Positions 60,491-64,000 of a DNA stretch of 64,000 nucleotides are shown here, piece after piece. A model generated the notes under the pieces. That model worked only from the letters and a program-made list of their open reading frames with translations, did not search any database and was not told where the DNA came from. Positions within the stretch are counted from its first letter, which is position 1; each line of letters opens with the position of its first letter. The position numbers and the translations under genes were made by a program. This DNA is from Prochlorococcus sp. AG-402-M15 (GTDB lineage Bacteria > Cyanobacteriota > Cyanobacteriia > PCC-6307 > Cyanobiaceae). Where the stretch lies: the NCBI GenBank assembly GCA_003216615.1, contig QCIP01000004.1:92772-156771 (forward strand), given 5' to 3'.

Positions 60491-60886
60491 TTACTTAAGT
60501 GTAACTTTACCGCCAGCTTCTTCAATCTCTTTCTTTAAAGATTCAGCGTCTGCTTTAGCAATCCCTTCCTTTACTGTTTTTGGTGCTGATTCAACAAGTG
60601 CTTTGGCATCACCAAGACCAAGACCAGTTGCATTTCTTACAACCTTAAGGACTTTTATTTTTGCAGCTGCATCAAAGCTTTCGAGAACTACATCAAATTC
60701 AGTTTTTTCTTCAGCGGCGCCACCATCTCCCTCACCGCTAGCTGCTCCTGGAGCTGCCATGACTACACCTGCAGAAGCTGCGGCAGATACGCCAAAAGCC
60801 TCTTCAATTTGCTTCACAAGCTCAGATGCTTCTAAAAGTGAGAGAGATTTTAATGATTCAAGAATTTCTTCAGTTTTTGCGGACAT
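60491..60886 (-). CDS. rplL: 50S ribosomal protein L7/L12
   Basis: L7/L12 forms the ribosomal stalk that recruits translation GTPases. The 131-aa protein has an N-terminal dimerisation domain ([25 protein letters not shown]), an alanine/glycine-rich hinge ([22 protein letters not shown]) and the C-terminal domain with [24 protein letters not shown]. It follows rplJ by 28 bp on the same strand. Confidence 0.98.
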   Translation of the reverse strand: MSAKTEEILESLKSLSLLEASELVKQIEEAFGVSAAASAGVVMAAPGAASGEGDGGAAEEKTEFDVVLESFDAAAKIKVLKVVRNATGLGLGDAKALVESAPKTVKEGIAKADAESLKKEIEEAGGKVTLK

Positions 60887-60914
60887 TTTCTTAAAAGTTA
60901 ATTAGGTTTTGAAT

Positions 60915-61442
60915 TTAAGATTCTGATTTTTCAGAATGTTGTTTAAGTGATCTAGCAAGTCCAGAAGGCACTTCATTAATAGAGATCGCAATTTTTGTTG
61001 CTATGCCATTTAGAGCGCCAGCAATTTTCGCCATCAATACTTCTTTAGATGGAAGACTTGCAATTTCTTTTATTTCAGAATCGCTAAGAAGTCTGCCTTC
61101 AAATAAAGCTCCTTTGGTTTCGGATTTTTTGGTATCTTGTTGAAAAGATTGGATCGCTTTTACAGCACCACCGACATCTTCTTTGATTAAGACAAAAGCA
61201 TTTGTTCCAGTCAGTAAAGATTCAAGATCATTCCAATTACTATCTCCATCAATAGCTTTGCGCATTAATGAATTTTTAGTAACTTTGCAAATGCCGTTAG
61301 TTGTTTGCAATCTAGATCGCAAATCTGACATCTCTTTGATAGTTAAACCTTTATAGTCAAGAACTATAGCCATTTCCGAGTCGTTTAAGAGGGATTTAAT
61401 CTCAGTAACGATTAGTTGCTTATTCTCTAGTGTTCGGCCCAT
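60915..61442 (-). CDS. rplJ: 50S ribosomal protein L10
   Basis: L10 anchors L7/L12 dimers to 23S rRNA and represses its own operon by binding its leader. The 175-aa protein begins [20 protein letters not shown] and has the conserved [16 protein letters not shown] and [12 protein letters not shown] segments. The C-terminal helix region, which binds L7/L12 dimers, is present. It is preceded by a recognisable L10 leader. Confidence 0.98.
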   Translation of the reverse strand: MGRTLENKQLIVTEIKSLLNDSEMAIVLDYKGLTIKEMSDLRSRLQTTNGICKVTKNSLMRKAIDGDSNWNDLESLLTGTNAFVLIKEDVGGAVKAIQSFQQDTKKSETKGALFEGRLLSDSEIKEIASLPSKEVLMAKIAGALNGIATKIAISINEVPSGLARSLKQHSEKSES

Positions 61443-61612
61443 TTTTGTTTGTTTGGATCGTAATTTAGGGAGAGCAGGAAATGCGGCAAAGTCCTTTTGA
61501 AAGAGGCCGCTTTTATTAGATCCAAAAAGAAATAATTTAAGACGAGTCCTCGGTAGGAATTAAAAATTTAGAAAACCTAAATTAACCTACTTTCTTTGGC
61601 CGTATTATTGCA
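61443..61612 (-). ncRNA. L10 leader (autoregulatory 5' UTR of rplJ-rplL)
   Basis: The 5' UTR carries CCTACCGAGG (minus strand, at 61548-61557), the conserved core of ribosomal protein L10 leaders. A GTAGG/CCTAC-closed arm with an inner AATTTAG/CTAAATT stem lies just upstream of it. A second hairpin closed by GCGGC/GCCGC spans 61483-61510. The known family mimics the L10/L12 site on 23S rRNA. No U-run follows either hairpin, so translational control is more likely than attenuation here. Confidence 0.8.
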
Positions 61613-61618
61613 ATTTAA

Positions 61619-61624
61619 ATTATA
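61619..61624 (-). promoter_or_regulatory. -10 element of the rplJ-rplL promoter
   Basis: TATAAT on the minus strand, in the extended context GTAGTATAAT, lies just past the rplA stop codon (61635-61637). It would start transcription close to 61612, which gives a leader of about 170 bases. No good -35 hexamer was found; it would fall inside the end of rplA. Confidence 0.6.
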
Positions 61625-61634
61625 CTACAAAGGG

Positions 61635-62342
61635 TTAACTTTCAGGTTGATAATCTTGCACGGCATTTATGTCTAGTTGAACGGAAGGTCCCATAGTTGA
61701 AGTTATATAAAAACTTTTCCAATACTTTCCTTTGGCTCCACTAGGTTTATTTTTATCGATTGATTCTTGTAAGGTTTTTAAATTATCTAATAGCGCTTCC
61801 TCTGAAAAACTTGCTTTTCCAAAGCGAACATGCACAATACCTGCTTTATCTGCTCTAAATTCGAGTTTACCAGCCTTGAATTCTTTTATTGCATTTGCAA
61901 TATCATTAGTTACTGTACCAGCTTTAGGATTAGGCATCAAACCTCTAGGTCCTAAAACTCGTCCTAATTTTGCAACTTTTGGCATCATATCTGGAGTTGC
62001 AATAAGTAAATCAAATTCCATATTGCCTTTGTTGATGCTTTCAACAAGATCTTCTTCTCCAAATAAATCCGCACCAGCAGACTTAGCTTTCGATACGTTC
62101 TCACCACTTGTGATTACTGCAATTTTGATGCTTTGGCCCGTACCATTTGGTAAAGCTACTGTGGTCCTTAATTGTTGATCAGTATATTTTGGATCAATTC
62201 CTAAACGTATATGTGCTTCAATGGTTTCATCAAATTTAGCGTTGGCATTTTCTTTGATAACACTAAGAGCTTCAAGTGGAGCGTAAATGCGATCTTCTAC
62301 CTTTGTTGATAGAGCCGCCATTCTTTTTGATAGTTTTTTCAT
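61635..62342 (-). CDS. rplA: 50S ribosomal protein L1
   Basis: L1 binds the mobile L1 stalk of 23S rRNA. The 235-aa protein has [21 protein letters not shown] at the start, [17 protein letters not shown], the signature [16 protein letters not shown] and the C-terminal [14 protein letters not shown]. It follows rplK by 66 bp. In many bacteria L1 represses the rplK-rplA mRNA; no binding site was identified here. Confidence 0.98.
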   Translation of the reverse strand: MKKLSKRMAALSTKVEDRIYAPLEALSVIKENANAKFDETIEAHIRLGIDPKYTDQQLRTTVALPNGTGQSIKIAVITSGENVSKAKSAGADLFGEEDLVESINKGNMEFDLLIATPDMMPKVAKLGRVLGPRGLMPNPKAGTVTNDIANAIKEFKAGKLEFRADKAGIVHVRFGKASFSEEALLDNLKTLQESIDKNKPSGAKGKYWKSFYITSTMGPSVQLDINAVQDYQPES

Positions 62343-62408
62343 AATAATTTTGGGTACAAACGGTTATTAACTAACCTCCCCTAAATGGTGAGTAATTTTG
62401 TTTTGAGC

Positions 62409-62834
62409 TCAATCAGTAATAGAAACGCCCATATTACGAGCAGTACCTTCAATTACTTTCATTGCGGATTCAATACTAGAACAGTTTAAATCAGGAAGCT
62501 TAGTTTTGGCTATTTCTTCTAATTGAGTTTTACTTATATTACCAACGGAACCTTTTGCAGATTCACCTGATCCTTTCTCAATACCCGCTGCTTTTGTTAT
62601 TAAGACAGAGGCAGGTGGTGTTTTTGTAATAAAAGTAAAGCTTCTATCTTCAAAAACGGAAATCTCAACTGGAATAACAAAACCTGCTTTATCTTGTGTC
62701 CTTGCATTGTATTCTTTACAAAATGCCATTATGTTGACACCATGTTGTCCTAAAGCTGGGCCTACAGGAGGAGCAGGATTTGCTTTGCCTGCTTGCAGAG
62801 CAAGCTTAATAACTGCAACAATTTTTTTTGCCAT
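62409..62834 (-). CDS. rplK: 50S ribosomal protein L11
   Basis: L11 forms the base of the ribosomal stalk and is needed for stringent sensing by Rel proteins. The 141-aa protein has [32 protein letters not shown] (named by its ends), [14 protein letters not shown] and the C-terminal [13 protein letters not shown]. It lies 67 bp after nusG on the same strand. Confidence 0.98.
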   Translation of the reverse strand: MAKKIVAVIKLALQAGKANPAPPVGPALGQHGVNIMAFCKEYNARTQDKAGFVIPVEISVFEDRSFTFITKTPPASVLITKAAGIEKGSGESAKGSVGNISKTQLEEIAKTKLPDLNCSSIESAMKVIEGTARNMGVSITD

Positions 62835-62901
62835 TAGATTAGAGAATTTAAGCTGAGGTAGAAAATCATAATTTTACTCGATAAACATAAATAATTAGCA
62901 A

Positions 62902-63513
62902 TTAGTTTTGTTTATTGATTTGAGAGAATTCTAATTCTACAGGAGTCTCGCGCCCAAATATAGAAAGTAATGCTTTTAATTTATTTCTTTCCCCAGAAAC
63001 TTCTATGACTTCTCCTTGGAAATCCTTGAATGGACCACTAGTTACAATGATTCTATCTTTTTCTTCAATATCTAACTTGATGACAGCTTTTTTCTCTGAT
63101 GTGCGCTTAAATATTCTATTAACTTCTTGTTTGGATAATGGTCGAGGTTTGATATGACCTCGTGATCGCCCGCTACCTCTACCGTCTTCAGCACCAACAA
63201 AGTTAATTACGTTTGGAGTGCTTTTTACAGCCATCATTGTATCTTCATCCAAAATCATTCTTACAAGAACATAACCTGGGAAAACTTTTTCTTCAGTAGT
63301 TTGTCTACTTCCATCTTTTTTTAATTTAATTCCAGGAGTTTGGGGAATTTCAATTTCAATGATTCGATTATTAACTCCTAAAGTTACTGATCTCTGCTCA
63401 AGAGTCGCTTTTACTTTTTTTTCACAGCTTGAGGCTACTTGAACTGCATACCATCTTGCGATGCTAGTATTTGCTTTGGAAGAAGGAAGGTTTGTAGTCA
63501 ATTCATTACTCAT
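62902..63513 (-). CDS. nusG: transcription termination/antitermination factor NusG
   Basis: NusG binds RNA polymerase and couples it to Rho or the ribosome. The 203-aa protein has the NGN domain (WYAVQVASSCEKKVKATLEQR, VFPGYVLVRMILDEDTM) and a C-terminal KOW domain (RIIVTSGPFKDFQGEVIEVSGERNKLKAL, named in parts). It lies 55 bp after secE, the usual neighbour. Confidence 0.97.
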   Translation of the reverse strand: MSNELTTNLPSSKANTSIARWYAVQVASSCEKKVKATLEQRSVTLGVNNRIIEIEIPQTPGIKLKKDGSRQTTEEKVFPGYVLVRMILDEDTMMAVKSTPNVINFVGAEDGRGSGRSRGHIKPRPLSKQEVNRIFKRTSEKKAVIKLDIEEKDRIIVTSGPFKDFQGEVIEVSGERNKLKALLSIFGRETPVELEFSQINKQN

Positions 63514-63568
63514 TTTTTTTCTGGAAGCTTAATTAAGATCATTATAAAAATGGATATTCAGGGATAAT

Positions 63569-63811
63569 TCAACGAAAAATTTGCGAAGCTGCCCATCCAT
63601 AGAATCTGCTGACAGATGCTATTGCTGCAGCAGAAAAAGATACCATAATTATAACCGCAACCGATTCGCTAAAAAGTTGTTGTTTGTTTGGCCACACGAC
63701 AAGTTTAAGCTCATCGTAGGTAGATCTAAAAAAATTATTCTTTTTTTTAGGCTCTTCAATTTGAGGGGAATCTTTTTTAAGAGGTTCTTGGTTAGTAGTT
63801 GGACTTGTCAC
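63569..63811 (-). CDS. secE: preprotein translocase subunit SecE
   Basis: SecE clamps SecY in the protein-export channel. The 80-aa protein has a charged N terminus, the amphipathic FFRSTYDELKLVVWPNKQQL segment and a single membrane helix (SVAVIIMVSFSAAAIASVSRF). It starts at GTG 63811. It heads secE-nusG and follows clpB on the same strand by 59 bp. Confidence 0.96.
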   Translation of the reverse strand: MTSPTTNQEPLKKDSPQIEEPKKKNNFFRSTYDELKLVVWPNKQQLFSESVAVIIMVSFSAAAIASVSRFYGWAASQIFR

Positions 63812-63870
63812 AAAATTTTTGGAATTAATCTTTAAGCTTTAATTATTATTTTAGCTTATCGATTTACTCC

Positions 63871-64000
63871 TCAGCTAGGTTTAAAAACAATCTCATCCTT
63901 TTTTGCGGGATTAAGTTTAATCATGATATTTTTTTTGTTTTTAAAATTATCCTCTAAAAGTTTTGCAGCTAAGGGATTTTCTATCTGTCTTCTAAGTTCC
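63871..64000 (-). CDS. clpB: ClpB-type Hsp100 chaperone ATPase, C-terminal end only
   Basis: The leftward frame enters at the window edge and ends at the stop 63871-63873. The readable tail, LRRQIENPLAAKLLEDNF followed by a lysine/asparagine-rich end and DEIVFKPS, matches the extreme C terminus of ClpB disaggregases (compare the QIENPLA block). Only 42 residues are visible, so assignment rests on this motif and on the clpB-secE-nusG order known in marine picocyanobacteria. Confidence 0.75.
   Translation of the reverse strand, partial: ELRRQIENPLAAKLLEDNFKNKKNIMIKLNPAKKDEIVFKPS

Noticed and set aside
60483..60905. 140-codon open frame on the plus strand over rplL
   Set aside because: It is the complement of the ribosomal protein L7/L12 gene and its Ala/Ser-rich content is a mirror of the L12 hinge.
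61732..62178. 148-codon open frame on the plus strand within rplA
   Set aside because: Shadow of the conserved L1 gene; no independent motif or start signal.
63812..63870. Possible tRNA-Trp upstream of secE, as in many bacteria
   Set aside because: The 59-bp gap is too short for a tRNA and shows no acceptor or T-arm pattern.

Overview
The window looks like 64 kb of the conserved core chromosome of a high-light-adapted Prochlorococcus (a marine picocyanobacterium). The base composition is very AT-rich, intergenic spaces are mostly 0-120 bp, and the genes are those of a minimal oxygenic phototroph: eight cyanobacterial NDH-1 subunits, chlM, crtB and pds, a phylloquinone cluster, Ycf34, an RbcR-type LysR regulator and PedR-like and Rre1/Ycf29-like response regulators. 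This assignment is inferred from gene content, gene order and composition. No rRNA gene, tRNA, insertion sequence, prophage or CRISPR array was recognised. No gap between genes exceeds 300 bp. The largest are the 212 bp upstream of pgk (54146-54357) and the 192 bp upstream of rplJ (61443-61634).

Layout. 1-4.9 kb: end of fabH, then fabD and plsC (lipid synthesis), tsaB, ycf34, cca and an RRM protein. 4.9-13.9 kb: carotenoid genes pds-crtB, ndhM with a DUF3172 gene, rbcR, and a divergent NnrU/Z-ISO-like gene followed by ndhF and ndhD. 14-24.5 kb: scpA, a sugar nucleotidyltransferase, metF, a PedR-like regulator, then a leftward run ndhA-I-G-E-nadK-CYTH, gltA and a large exported protein of unknown function. 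24.5-32.6 kb: rhodanese, trpB, an eIF1/SUI1-like gene, cysC, purE, chlM, an Rre1-like regulator, a cysteine desulfurase, rsmH and ndhH. 32.6-38.9 kb: phylloquinone genes (thioesterase, menE, menC, menA, menF), then gshB and grxC. 38.9-42.6 kb: a rightward run starting with prfB, which carries a programmed frameshift, then DUF3285, ybeY, dgkA, trpG and a degenerate metallo-beta-lactamase-fold protein. 42.6-54.1 kb: hisC, argS, nadC, mnmE, DUF2062, spoT/relA, a fused double-ATPase ABC protein, an RluD-type synthase and an RbgA-type GTPase. 54.3-60.4 kb: pgk, an unknown exported protein, murG, cobD-like, pyrD and rnhA. 60.4-64 kb: the leftward cluster clpB-secE-nusG-rplK-rplA-rplJ-rplL with an L10 leader RNA.

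The themes that tie the window together are cyclic and respiratory electron flow (NDH-1, phylloquinone, carotenoids), central translation machinery and extreme compaction. At six convergent gene pairs the 3' coding ends overlap. I found no island, defence system or clearly new multi-gene system. The items most worth a second look are regulatory and single-gene oddities: the prfB frameshift, the L10 leader, nested dyads at rbcR, a GC-rich dyad at chlM, a strong hairpin inside the ndh operon, the Z-ISO candidate, the degenerate MBL protein, an orphan ABC ATPase and several unknown exported or small proteins.
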